A stretch of 64,000 nt of DNA from Echinometra lucunter (Eukaryota; Echinodermata; Echinoidea; Camarodonta; Echinometridae), in NCBI GenBank assembly GCA_029962745.1, contig CM057154.1:27715769-27779768 (forward strand), given 5' to 3'. This document shows, in pieces, positions 12,301 to 21,067 of this stretch (the first letter of the stretch is position 1; every line of letters begins with the position of its first letter). Made by a program: the position numbers and the translations under genes. Below the pieces are notes generated by a model. That model was not told the origin of the DNA. It did no database searches and was given only the letters and a program-made list of their open reading frames with translations.

Positions 12301-15300
12301 CAGCAAATCAGCAGAGAAATACAGAAGACAGTACAACAAGAAAGCCAAGGAGCGAAAATTTGAAGTCGACGACGAAGTTCTTCTTCTACTTCCAAGCGAC
12401 AACAACAAGTTGTTGATGCACTGGAAAGGACCTTTCAAGGTGGTGCAGAAGGTAGGACCTCTCGACTACAAAATCGATTTGGACGGGAAGACGAAGACAT
12501 TTCACGCAAACCTTCTGAAGAAATATTACAGGAGAGAAGAGGTAAGTGCGGGAGTGTTTGATGTTGTTTGTGTCTCTGTAGTGGACGAGGACGTATCCCA
12601 GGATTGTGAAGGAGAGAGTGAAGATGTGGACCCTTCAGTAAGAAAAGACATTCTTCATCTCCCTAATCTTAACCCTACAGAATCACTCAACGATGTGCAA
12701 ATCGGTCCACAACTGGATGATGACCAGCAAGAGAAAGTCAACTCTCTTTTACACGAGTATGAGGAAGTCTTGACAGATATGCCGGGATCGACAAACCTAG
12801 GTAAGCACGACATTAAACTTGTCACTAAGGAGCCCATTAAGAGTAAGCCGTATCCATTGCCACATGCTCTGCGAGGTAAGGTGAACGAAGAGGTTCAAAA
12901 GATGATGGATTTAGGGATAGTGGAACCGTCCAATTCCCCTTACGCATCCCCTGTTGTTATGGTAAAAAAGAAAGATGGGTCTATTAGGTTTTGTTGTGAT
13001 TATCGCAAATTAAACCAAGTCACCATAACTGATGCAGAACCAATTCCCGATCAGGAAGAAATATTTGCTAAATTGTCTAGGGCCAAGTATTTCACTAAAA
13101 TTGATTTAACCAAAGGTTATTGGCAGGTACCCCTAACAGAAGAAGCCAAGGAGTTGACGGCATTTGTGACACCAGAAGGTTTGTACCAATTTCGAAGCAT
13201 GCCTTTTGGGCTAGTTAACGCTCCAGCAAGTTTTAGTCGGATTATGAGAGATCTACTCCGTGGATTGAAGTATGTAGACAACTTCATTGATGATATTTTG
13301 ATTCACACGGTAAGTTTTGAGGAACATTTGGATACCCTCCGGGAGGTATTCGAGAGACTGAAGAAGGCCAACTTGACGGCCAGACCAACGAAGTGTACAA
13401 TCGGATGTGTAAGTATCGAATTTCTTGGTCATCGAGTAGGTCAAGGAGAGCTTCGGCCAGTGCAAGACAAAGTCAAAGCAGTGCAAGAAGCTCAAAGACC
13501 GAAGACCAAAAAGCAACTTCGATCCTTTCTAGGTCTTGTAGGTTATTACAGGCGATTCATTCCGAATTTTGCAGCCATAGCAGCACCCTTGACTGATCGA
13601 ACGAAGAAGGGGGAACCACTTCTCGTGAAATGGGGAGATGCAGAAGAGGCAGCCTTCAATACCTTGAAGAAGAAGCTCGCTAGAGAACCCATCCTCCATC
13701 GTCCAGACCTAGATCACCCTTTCATCTTGAGGACCGATGCTTCAGATAATGGCCTCGGGGCAATCTTGCTTCAGGAAACAGAAGGTAAGAAGTTTCCGCT
13801 CGCCTATGCCAGCAAGAAGCTACTTCCAAGAGAGCAAGGCTACTCAGTCATGGAACGTGAGTGCTTAGCGGTTGTATGGGGAGTTCTGAAGTTTGAACCG
13901 TATCTCTATGGCAAGCACTTCCACCTAGAAACGGATCACCAACCTCTGAAATGTATTGCCAAGTCGAAGGTGGCAAACGCAAGGATCCTGAGATGGGCTC
14001 TGCTACTACAGCCGTTCCGGTTCACCATCACAGCGATCAAAAGTGTAGAGAACGTCGGTGCAGACTACCTAAGTAGGATACCGGATAATGATTCTACATG
14101 AAGCAGAAACCAGGATGAGTGTTTTTGGTTTTCTTGTAAATACATTTATATTTGTATATATATATTAATTGTTTGATTTTCCTTCCAGGTTCGGAGAAAC
14201 TCACTCCAAAAATTATAGAAATTTCTTGAAGGACGGGGAGATATGTCACAATGCGACTGTAAGTCTATTTAGTGTTAACCCCTAGTAACCATTCAGCTTG
14301 TATATAATAAAAGGAATTTGGGTGGTTGACTCTTGTCATAGTCCCAGAGTCAGTCAACTGTATCTTTAAGTAAGTGATCAAACCCGCTGGGGTGTAAGGA
14401 TTAGAATTTTACTTTGACTTCTTGACAAGCTTAGGTCATGAGCATTGGGTCATTTAACTTGATATATTTAGTTAAGTTCAATGGGGCTCTAAAATTCTTT
14501 AGATGTTTGTTTTTATGTATGAGAGGAAAAGATTGTTGAGAATGTTTGAGATGGGAGTTTTGAATAGGTGAAATTAAAGCTTGGATAGTTAAGTAGTTTT
14601 AATTGGATATGTTCAGCGTGGAAGAGTAAAGCAGAGGAATATTGAGAATGTTAATGACTTTGTCTTTGTGAGAGTCAAGATGGAGTGGTGTTTGAGTAAA
14701 AGCAAATCAGAAATCGTTTGATTCTCGGGAGAGGAAGACCCTTCCACATTTGGTCTTAACTCGGAGTGTGAGGGTGTGGTTCTCGTAGGCCATTACTTTG
14801 GGTGAATGTTGCAGGCTGTGTAGTGCAGGCACAGCTGAGTCTTAATCCCCATCGTTGGCAGGCTGGATCCAGGCAGCACAGGCCAGGTAAAGCCACCACA
14901 TCTGCCCTCATCTCACCAGGCACGACTGTTCCAAAGAACTGTAAGTTCACTATTTTATTGGTATAATTAATTATTGTAATTAAAAGCAAAACTTAGTGTT
15001 TTCAAAGAAAACAGAAATTCAGTAATTATTTTGCTTATGATTAATGTTGGAGTATTGAACACTAAAGTGCAAAGAATATTAAATGCTTTGTTGTATTGTA
15101 TAGTAAATCATATTTCATAAATGAAAACTTTGTGAAATTAAACCAAGGAGAAACCAACCAAACATGAAGTAATGATATAAAGATGAAGTAATTAAATGTT
15201 ATTAAAGTAGACATTTTATTATGGAAGAATTGTTGGTTTATACGCTCAATGACAATGACGATTCCCATATATTTTAAACTGATAGTTATGTGATATATGG

Positions 15301-17259
15301 CTTGTGAACTGAACAAGAGTAATAGCCAGGATCAGTTTATTGATGTTGTATATGATATAGTTGATGTAAATATTCATTGAACTGAGGAGTTATACTTCTA
15401 TGAGAAGAGAGATTTCCTTTTGCTATTTAGGGATAAAAGATACCGTAGTTCCTTTTTACATTATTTTCCGTAAGTAGCTCAGTGAATTCAAGCTAGTATA
15501 TCGTAACTGACTTATGTGAAGATTTATAGTGTTATTACTGGACCTTGTCTATTAGGAGATGGTTATTTATTTACTCTCTTTAGGGACGAGCTGGGCTCGT
15601 ACTTCATCCTCGAACTCAGAGTTCGTGACTTGTGATTCATCGTAGCAATCTTCGTACTGTGGCTCTCAGCCCTCATCATTTCGTCCGCGAATCTGGACTG
15701 GCTTTTCGTCGAGAGTTCGCTCGCTTTACTTCGCGTCGTCGAAGCCACCGCAGCTCGCTCTTAGACGACTATATTCATCGGACCAATCCGACCAACGATA
15801 GTCATTGACGATGTCGAAGGGGTCCTTATTCTGAACTATATAAATTATAACCAGATTAGATATACTACGGTCCAGTGTAGGTATTCATCCAAGTATAAAC
15901 CCTCTTTTGATGAAACTTAATTGGTGGAATTAATAACCAAAATTATTGTCACGTTTGGATGCCAAATTATTAGGCCTTGATTAAATATAAATAAATCACT
16001 CTCATTAGATACATATTGCAACATATTCAGTATAGGTTAATTCATGCTGATGCTAACTGCTAAATACAGTTTGATGTTATGTTGATATGCATGTGATTCA
16101 TGATTTAATTCTGATTGTTCAATTTCTTTAACTATATGTACATTTATAGAGCTGGTCGCTCTGAATTAAATTTATGTTACATATAGATATTTAATGATTG
16201 TGTGATTATTGCAAGTGGTAACTACTTTCGTTTCAAACAGAACCAAATCTATTACCAGACTGGGAATTTCAGTCCCAAGATCTGACACGGTGCCCCGTAC
16301 ATCATCAGCGTAAAACTAGCGTAAATCACTTTCTGAAAAGCACCCTAAACAGGGATTAAAGAAGGACGGAAGTAGGAGTGATTTTAATACCCTAAACAGA
16401 GAAATAATGTATTACATCTCAAATTTTTATACCCGTAATCAGAATTTTATGCAAGGATTACATCATAATCTCCTAATTGAATAACATTTTCCTGGATTTT
16501 CATGATTTTTCTGATTTTTCCTGTTTTCGATACCCTTAACTGGATCCACCATTCCCCGCTTGGTGCTGAAAACCCCTTTTTCTACGTTTTTGTTTATGCG
16601 GATGATGTACAGGCTTTCCATGAGACAGAACTCCCCGGGCTTTTTCGCTACTATTCTAAGTGATTACTGATTACACACCTCTATTCTAATACTTCATATT
16701 TTCTTTGGGCTCTACTGCTGGTTATGCTAACTCATCCCTCTTCTTGCCTTCTTCTTGCCTCGGGACACCTCGGTCAGTTAAATATTTCTCTGAATGGTCA
16801 AGTTCTTGTTCGCTTTGCCTGCTACCTAAGTTAGAACTAGCAACCCGCAAGTGGGAAAATATGCCTCCCATATGGCACGAACGTTGGTGGCATGCATTGT
16901 GAAACGCAAGAATTCATAAAAGACAAAATCTTAAGGTTATACGCACCAATAACTTGTCCTTTTGGATCAGCTTGGAAGTTGGCCTCTGATCGAAACTTGA
17001 ACCTTTGACATTCTGACTCAACTTCTGCCTGAAGCTGCACAAGTTGACCAGGAAGCAATCCAAAGGCCCTAACATCAAGCAGGTCATCGGCAAGCCCAGA
17101 CCTTGGAGTGACCTCGAGAGCAGGGCCAGGTCTGCCAGTGAATAGCCTGTCGGAGAATGAGCTAGACCTCATCTGGTATAGATCCTGCTTGGCCCATGGG
17201 TGAAGCTGGGAACTGTGCTGCAGCAGAGTCCTTAATCTCCTCAAGTTAGACATTTTCAT
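317..17259 (-). CDS. ACOT/BAAT-family acyl-CoA thioesterase or acyltransferase, 5' five exons (3' end off the left edge)
   Basis: Five exons join in phase: 17259-16947, 6790-6503, 5447-5269, 2896-2688 and 437-317 (313, 288, 179, 209 and 121 bp; 370 codons). All have AG/GT borders, and every split codon closes. Residues 1-40 are rich in Arg, Ser and Leu with few acids, like a mitochondrial presequence. The next part is the N-terminal beta-sandwich of the family (PALEVTP..., HASLGGTYEG). Residues from about 200 on are the alpha/beta-hydrolase core (EIRGLGNGVLEDRASLLASHGY). The nucleophile elbow GFCTGS puts Cys at about residue 283, as in BAAT; most ACOTs have Ser there. The family hydrolyses acyl-CoA or moves the acyl group to glycine or taurine. 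The Asp and His of the triad are expected in exons left of position 1. The start is the first ATG (17259); a second is two codons on. Intron 1 is about 10 kb because of a retrotransposon. Substrate cannot be told from sequence. Confidence 0.9.
2349..2670. repeat. Interspersed repeat, two diverged units, with three direct AGGTCA half-sites
   Basis: Two units of about 160 bp can be aligned (the phrase around TATTTTTCAAGT appears near 2406 and 2550). At 2455-2474 the plus strand reads TGACCT three times with one-base spacers, i.e. three AGGTCA half-sites on the minus strand. The end carries degenerate GGA-C/T-GGA repeats (2587-2620) and a GGGGGCATAA terminus. The same half-site array occurs in the tandem repeat at 25.27-25.9 kb. 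It lies in intron 4 of the ACOT/BAAT gene. Confidence 0.6.
2982..3250. mobile_element. Foldback MITE with CACTA...TAGTG ends
   Basis: This is a 269-bp inverted-repeat element in intron 3 of the ACOT/BAAT gene. The left arm starts CACTATGAACATG and the right arm ends CATGTTCATAGTG. The arms pair over about 100 bp with scattered mismatches, around a loop of about 60 bp. It is flanked by the 3-bp direct repeat TAG (2979-2981 and 3251-3253). CACTA/TAGTG ends with a 3-bp duplication are the signature of the CACTA (EnSpm) superfamily. No transposase is inside, so it would be non-autonomous. Confidence 0.65.
3535..4677 (+). mobile_element. 5'-truncated CR1/L2-like LINE, reverse transcriptase C-terminal half, broken
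   Basis: The frame at about 3549-3845 encodes reverse transcriptase motifs: GVPQGS, then YIYADEIQIY, where the usual YADD is YADE. After a stop and a frame change, 4061-4519 encodes the typical C-terminal region of CR1/L2-clade ORF2 (LQNAAAHVV, LKSLHWLPVEERI, PSIWNTLP). The 3' end is GCGCCTTATAAAT followed by an (ATT)n microsatellite ending near 4677, the expected LINE tail. Stops, frameshifts and the altered catalytic Asp show it is dead. It lies antisense in intron 3 of the ACOT/BAAT gene. Confidence 0.85.
5448..6502. other. Intron 2 of the ACOT/BAAT gene, no gene
   Basis: This stretch is AT-rich with no coding frame. It contains a G run near 5622-5631 followed by GGCATTTCATAAAG, which resembles the ends of the GGGC..TTTCAT inverted-repeat elements at 7.09 and 32.27 kb, and a C run near 6231-6244. 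Confidence 0.5.
7246..7250. repeat. Target-site duplication, left copy (CGGTG)
   Basis: CGGTG directly precedes the left LTR and is repeated at 16288-16292 directly after the right LTR. Five bases is the usual length for Ty3/gypsy integrases. Confidence 0.9.
7251..9292 (+). repeat. Left (5') LTR
   Basis: This 2,042-bp repeat starts TG and ends CA. A TATA-like box (TATATAAAT, 8842-8850) and an AATAAA signal (8995-9000) are suitably ordered for U3, R and U5, so transcription may start near 8870. A GC- and CpG-richer block at 8575-8830 contrasts with the AT-rich rest. The short minus-strand frames here are duplicated exactly in the right LTR and look like chance. Confidence 0.93.
9296..9313 (+). 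other. Primer-binding site, matching tRNA-Arg
   Basis: The 18 bases TGGCGACCACGAAGGGAC begin three bases after the LTR. Their complement ends in ...CGTGGTCGCCA, which agrees with my memory of the 3' end of animal tRNA-Arg(UCG) plus CCA. The position and TGG start are seen directly; the tRNA identity is from recall. Confidence 0.75.
9614..14101 (+). CDS. Gag-Pol polyprotein with integrase upstream of reverse transcriptase
   Basis: One frame of 1,495 residues runs from ATG 9614 to TGA 14099-14101. Residues 1-105 are charged, with repeated RNAEIE-type heptad stretches (coiled coil). About 106-310 is a capsid-like region. A CCHC knuckle has C324, C327, H332 and C337. The protease has DSG at 438-440. 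Integrase follows: HHCC zinc site H632, H639, C666, C669; DD35E at D702, D762, E798; and a GPF-type module near 936. Reverse transcriptase comes after it, with catalytic D1164 and FIDD at 1224-1227, then RNase H from about 1370 (TDAS, D1375). All key residues are present and no stop interrupts it, so it may be active. Gag and Pol share one frame with no frameshift. The capsid of this group is thought to be the source of vertebrate SCAN domains (known of the family). Confidence 0.95.
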   Translation: MERDKFIAQGEKFGLEGDKLRAYVDECVREARDERAAARSAEVAARNAEIEVRNAEIEARKAESYIIAQQDEARKKESELLDKQIKLEELRKNNGTENVSRAGHSHKPSIPPLPVFQEGKDDLDSYLSRFEKHAIIVGWDRSGWAPALCALMSGKALDIISRLTVSQAQEYETVKSSLLKGYDLTEEGYRTKFRYAKLNNGETYVQYACRIEKYLNHWIELSSYDDNMEGLKSLLIQEQVYNSCGKELLMFIKERHPCNLSEVLNLADQFNEAHADMRIRRMNKAHHQSSSKNENLNVNKSNNNAISRTKAEKPGKSKFDDKKCFNCNKFGHISFNCPNKKGRREMGASVVAGRSAEDTSAGDDAAAGPTDTREMARHFNHKSLSLIVQENLTEDGSGVKLASGDTLPVLSAVASGSEVEMPVVDGLVNGKPVDVLRDSGCTTVIVRYELVREEQFFGDRLTCLLVDRTLRNFRRAKIDIDTPYFKGKVEALCVPTPVYDLVLGNIPGARQPADPDGDWTPGDHQGSAVETRGQKRQAGRTRPPLPVPKPLEDIVSVDNLIQAQKEDSSLDASRKAAEKGEKKISKGGNSSCFFFKKDVLYREYMDATPGSDVLLQVVVPTKFRNQVLKLAHESILGGHLGNKKTCEKILMHFFWPGMHADVVRYCRSCGPCQRTSPKGKVTKVPLGSTPLIDEPFRRVAMDLVGPIEPASSKGNRFILTVVDYATRYPEAVALRRIDAQTVAEALMDIYSRVGIPREVLTDRGSQFTSELMKEVSRLLSIRQMTTTPYHPACNGLVERFNGTLKSMLRKMCEERPKDWERYLNPLLFAYRDSVQESTGFSPFELLYGRAVRGPLAILQELWTGEVDEPDIKTTYQYVLDLKERLESTCQLAQQNLSKSAEKYRRQYNKKAKERKFEVDDEVLLLLPSDNNKLLMHWKGPFKVVQKVGPLDYKIDLDGKTKTFHANLLKKYYRREEVSAGVFDVVCVSVVDEDVSQDCEGESEDVDPSVRKDILHLPNLNPTESLNDVQIGPQLDDDQQEKVNSLLHEYEEVLTDMPGSTNLGKHDIKLVTKEPIKSKPYPLPHALRGKVNEEVQKMMDLGIVEPSNSPYASPVVMVKKKDGSIRFCCDYRKLNQVTITDAEPIPDQEEIFAKLSRAKYFTKIDLTKGYWQVPLTEEAKELTAFVTPEGLYQFRSMPFGLVNAPASFSRIMRDLLRGLKYVDNFIDDILIHTVSFEEHLDTLREVFERLKKANLTARPTKCTIGCVSIEFLGHRVGQGELRPVQDKVKAVQEAQRPKTKKQLRSFLGLVGYYRRFIPNFAAIAAPLTDRTKKGEPLLVKWGDAEEAAFNTLKKKLAREPILHRPDLDHPFILRTDASDNGLGAILLQETEGKKFPLAYASKKLLPREQGYSVMERECLAVVWGVLKFEPYLYGKHFHLETDHQPLKCIAKSKVANARILRWALLLQPFRFTITAIKSVENVGADYLSRIPDNDST
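14231..14242 (+). other. Polypurine tract
   Basis: GGACGGGGAGAT lies immediately before the right LTR, the expected place for plus-strand priming. The 14102-14230 stretch between the stop codon and this tract has no frame. Confidence 0.7.
14244..16287 (+). repeat. Right (3') LTR
   Basis: This 2,044-bp repeat copies the left LTR. Differences seen by eye are A to G within the phrase CAGAGTCRGTCAACTG near 14352 and an extra two bases near 15513. The near identity points to a recent insertion. Confidence 0.93.
16288..16292. repeat. Target-site duplication, right copy (CGGTG)
   Basis: This is identical to 7246-7250 and abuts the right LTR. Confidence 0.9.
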
Positions 17260-17470
17260 ACGTACCTAAAACAGAGACGCCACAGACCATTAATGCAGGA
17301 GGTTTCAAACAGGCAATGTGTGAGATCGCCAGGCGTGTGTACAACATATATGGGGACAGGCTGTGATGTGTGATGTAGGCGTGAGAGAGATTGTTGGGGA
17401 TGATCTGAGCAAGAGCCGGGCAGTTAGCCGGGGCAAGAGCCCCCAATGCGGGAGCCTGACGCCTAATGCG

Positions 17471-18534
17471 CAGAGGCGTCGATCCATTTTTCGGATGGGG
17501 GGGGGGGGGGGGGGGGGGCAAGACGACCAAGCGGAGATGAACCCACGGCTACTATTTGTACACACACACACCCTCACACATATGTGAGCGAGCGTGGAAA
17601 AATATACCCTTTTCCATATGATAGAAGTGTTATTTCGTCATAAATATGTGATAAAAATGTGATATGCGCTATACTACAAGAACGGAATATTATTATTATC
17701 ATTATCTTCAGAATACACTATAAACCTGTCATGCCTGTACTCTAAATAATACATCCAATCACCTGTGTGCCGAATATGACACTGTTTTAGCTACCTCGCT
17801 TGCAGTCCGAATCCATTCTGTTTCTACTATAGCGAGCAAAGTTAACGACCGATCCCGGCAAAATTATATGGATTCGTCCCAAAATCTTTGTCAACCACCT
17901 TGCTGCCCAAATATAATGATACTTTGGAATCTCGCTGCTATAATAAGCTACTTGCTGCCGAAATCATCTTGTATCTAGCTTTTACCAGCGAGAGTACAGT
18001 GGAGTAGCGAGCGAGTGAACAAAAAATATGTTTTTGTTTTGCGGGTTTTTTTTTTTATCCAGGCCGTTATCTCCTGTAATTTCATCTATTTTTAGATCAA
18101 CTGGCCGCTTGATTTCTAGAAGTGATATCTTGTTTGTTATATTACTTCCTATGAGTAGAAGAATAGTATAATATTAGATAGAAACATAAGACGCAAACCG
18201 ATTTTTTTTTCATAAGAATGATAATTATCATCGGCATTATATTGGTTAAGATACAATAAATACGAGCGAGTGAAGCAAGCGAGCGCTTCCCAGTGTCCCA
18301 TTTTCTTTCTTTTTTGTTGTTTTACGCTTTCATTTCACTTCCTTCCTTCCTTTTCCTTTCTTTTCTCTTTCTTTTTTCTTTTTCCTTTTTTTATCTTTTT
18401 TTTTTTGGTTGGGAAATTATTGGGGGGGGGGGGGGGGCAAAATGATATCTTTGCCCCCCCCCCGAAATTTTCTTTTGGGGGCAACTGCCCCCCTGCCCCC
18501 CCCCCCCCCCCCCCCCCCAGGATCGACGCCTCAG
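17471..18534 (+). mobile_element. hAT-like non-autonomous element, copy A, with poly-G/C tracts
   Basis: The ends are CAGAGGCGTCGATCC (17471-17485) and GGATCGACGCCTCAG (18520-18534), inverted with one mismatch. The 8-bp direct repeat CTAATGCG flanks it at 17463-17470 and 18535-18542. CAG-starting inverted ends and an 8-bp duplication are hAT hallmarks. Long G or C runs lie just inside both ends. The interior has no transposase frame. Copy B at 43959-45576 is the same family in reverse. The left end is about 210 bp upstream of the ACOT/BAAT start codon. Confidence 0.85.
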
Positions 18535-18542
18535 CTAATGCG

Positions 18543-20200
18543 TGAGACTTGACATATTTGCTAAAATAGCTAGATAAAGAATTATGTGGGAAGGCAAACG
18601 AACTGGGCATGCAAGGGAGGTGACTGAATGTATTTGTGGAGTCTAGGCCTATATTTCTTTGCTCGCTTTGCTTGCTCTTTATAGCCTTAGGAACAGGGTG
18701 ATTTTGCCAGCGAGTACATCTAACGTTAGATCCAAATCTAGCGAGGTGGCTAAATAGACCACTTAATATGTTTAAGGGTGTATTTTGATGACAATTACGC
18801 AAGAAGTGGTTATTTTGGCTCACTCGCTTCGCAAGCTTGCAAATTAAAAAAAAGTCGTTTTGCTCTAGCTCTGGCACAGTCAGGCATGGAGCGGGGGGGG
18901 GGGGGGCCTGAGCAGGCCTCTGCCCCCTCCCAGCCAAAAAAACCCCCCAAAAAACTGAGGGAGAGAGAGAGAGAGAAGGAAAAGAAGGGGAAGGGAAAGA
19001 TGAGAAAAAGGGAAAAGAAAAAAGTAGGAAGAAAAAACGAAAAGGGGAAGTAGTAGGCCAGGGAGCTGAAAGGGTCTTGCCTATCCCTCCCCCCTCCTAC
19101 CAAAAAAAAAAGGGGGAGGGAAGGGAAACGGAAAGAGAGAAAGGGGAGTGGGAAGAGGAAGAAAAAAAGACAAGGGGGAAGCAAGTAGGCCCGGGGGGGG
19201 GGGGACGAAAGAGCCTCGCCTCCTAGGCTGTGGCTTAATATGTAACATGTATAAGGAGGCAATTTGACTCATCGGTTTCTAACCAGGCAAAGAGATATAC
19301 AGGTAGTATGATTTTAGGTAACATTTCTATGTCGAAATATTCAAGACTCTGCTCTCATTAGAAATGCAAGAAATATACCCTTTCGATCGACAAGGGCCCT
19401 CAAAAGTTGTTTCCTTGTCACAGAGATTTGAGGACGTCGTCTAGATATCACACCTCTGTGGGTCATCTGCCGTGTACGTACTGGTTTGAAGTATTAGCCT
19501 ATACAAGACATTATATTGCATTATTTATATCATACAACTCCATTACATTAAATCATGACTGACATATTTGATTAGAACAAAAAAGATCAAGTTACCAAAC
19601 AATGACAACATATCCAAGTTTTATTCAGTGTATTCTGTACGAGTATAAAACATGGATATAAAACCCATATTGTCGCTAAAGTACACACCGGAGATGCAAA
19701 ATTCCTAGTGACATGAACAATGGGGACCCTTTTCTGCCTATGGAGGCTTCAGCTGCCCATTCCCCTGTCCGAACCAAATCTGAGTTAACCATGCACCTCC
19801 CCCCCCCCCCCCCCCCCCACATAGCAGGGCCCATGATCTTGCATTAAAAACGCAACTAAAAAAAGTCAAACGCAAGTGGTTTCTTCAGCCAACCAGGACT
19901 GAGTATTATGGCTAAACATGTATTTGTAAAAAGAAGGGTGGGGGGGGGGGGGAAGGAAAAAAAAGAAACATAACGAAGTGCTATTTGAAAAAAATACACC
20001 TAATAAGTGCATAATTATCCCATTTTTTTTTCATCTTCTTTGTTTCACGTGCCAATTATATGAACTCGTTTTAAGCTCAGCGCCCTTGTTTATACTGAAC
20101 CTAAATTTTGGAATACTGCAAGACTGACTATACCAAATGACTGGTATCTCCCTTGAAGTCGAAGAGAGCAAGTATACCTAAACTTATCATTCAAAACAAC
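18543..20200. other. Low-complexity intergenic stretch, no gene
   Basis: This stretch holds strongly purine-biased tracts (18950-19170), G runs near 18893, 19191 and 19938, a C run near 19799, and TCGCTTCGC-like phrases shared with the hAT-like elements. Open frames here are proline-, glycine- or lysine-rich by-products of these tracts. It is probably old element debris. Confidence 0.5.
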
Positions 20201-20219
20201 CTAAAATGGGTCAGGCAGT

Positions 20220-20900
20220 CTAGCAATATTCTGCAAGTATAAAGCCAAGATGCTTAATTTCCTTAAAAAGGAACCTCTCCTCCTGCTAAAGAAATATGAA
20301 AGAGAATCTGTACAAGTCCATAGTTCAACCCCACCTAGATTGCCAGTGAGTCCGGAGGGTAACCTCGGGACCAAGAAAAACGGGGATCTGCTGCAAAAAG
20401 TGCAGCGAAGGCCAGCAAGGTTCGTCTTCATTGACTTTACACCCCAGTCCAGCGTAATCAAAATGCTGAAATGGGACAGCACGAAGAGTAGACGTCTAAT
20501 CCAAAAACTATACACCCAAGATAATCAACATGATCAATGCAGAAAGCTGGACAGCAGCTGCGGATTTTTTTTCTTTTTTTTTTTTTTTTTTTGAGTGGGG
20601 GACCTTAACAGGTGGAGTCCAGGGGCTGTAGGGCCTGGTTTCCCTAGCCGAAATTGTGGGGGTGCAGCCCCCCCCCCCCCCCGCTTCCGCGGCCCCTGCT
20701 GGATATTCAACAAGATTATCTCAAGAGTAAAGGCTCAAGTACTAGTAGTACAATGATAAACAAACCCGTCTTTCAGTGCTCATCAACACCGTTTGCAGAA
20801 TCCTTCTTCCCTGAAGTGGTATAGCTCTGGTATGACCTACTCCACGCGGACCTTGAATGCAGTAGTATTCAAATCTGCAACTTAACACTTGGACCAAATA
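20220..20900 (+). mobile_element. Degenerate CR1-like LINE ORF2 fragment
   Basis: Pieces in different frames fit the C-terminal part of LINE ORF2: ENLYKSIVQPH near 20300, VQRRPARFVFIDF near 20400, SVIKMLKWDS near 20460, and a FAESFFPE-like end near 20795. Frame changes, stops and a T/G-rich insertion at 20565-20690 break it. Confidence 0.6.
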
Positions 20901-21011
20901 TCACAATCCTGGATAGAAGTTAGAACCAAATCTCCACACAACACGTTTGTCACGCCCCGGATTATGACTTCTATAGTCATAGTTCCTAGAGGACCATTCG
21001 GAAGTGTTCAA

Positions 21012-21067
21012 CACAAGGTACAAGGTACAAGGTACACGGTACAAAGTACAAGGTACAAGGTACAAAG
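21012..21067 (+). repeat. Heptamer tandem repeat (ACAAGGT)n
   Basis: About seven and a half copies of ACAAGGT with a few substitutions form this minisatellite. Confidence 0.85.

Larger units (their letters stand above)
7251..16287 (+). mobile_element. Gmr1-type Ty3/gypsy LTR retrotransposon, nearly intact
   Basis: This 9,037-bp element has LTRs at 7251-9292 and 14244-16287, both TGTCACAATG...TCTGACA. The 5-bp direct repeat CGGTG flanks it at 7246-7250 and 16288-16292. A primer-binding site follows the left LTR and a purine tract precedes the right one. The internal part carries one uninterrupted gag-pol frame with the order gag, protease, integrase, reverse transcriptase, RNase H. This integrase-first order is known for the Gmr1 group of deuterostome Ty3/gypsy elements. 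There is no env-like frame. By eye the LTRs differ by one substitution and one 2-bp indel. It sits in intron 1 of the ACOT/BAAT gene, antisense to it. Confidence 0.95.
7094..16295. mobile_element. Inverted-repeat MITE, split by the LTR retrotransposon
   Basis: The left end is GGGCACCGTTTCAT at 7094-7107; the right end, ATGAAACGGTGCCC, is split between 7239-7250 and 16288-16295. If the retrotransposon and one copy of its target duplication are taken out, a short element of about 160 bp with 14-bp inverted ends remains. Its core includes GTTACCATAGTAAC, a local palindrome. A related element with GGGCCCTGTTTCATAAA ends is at 32268-32414. No target duplication was recognised at the outer ends. 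Confidence 0.6.

Noticed and set aside
18335..18937. Minus-strand open frame of 200 codons
   Set aside because: It runs through poly-G/C and purine tracts and the end of the hAT-like element; its Gly- and Lys-rich parts are tract translation.
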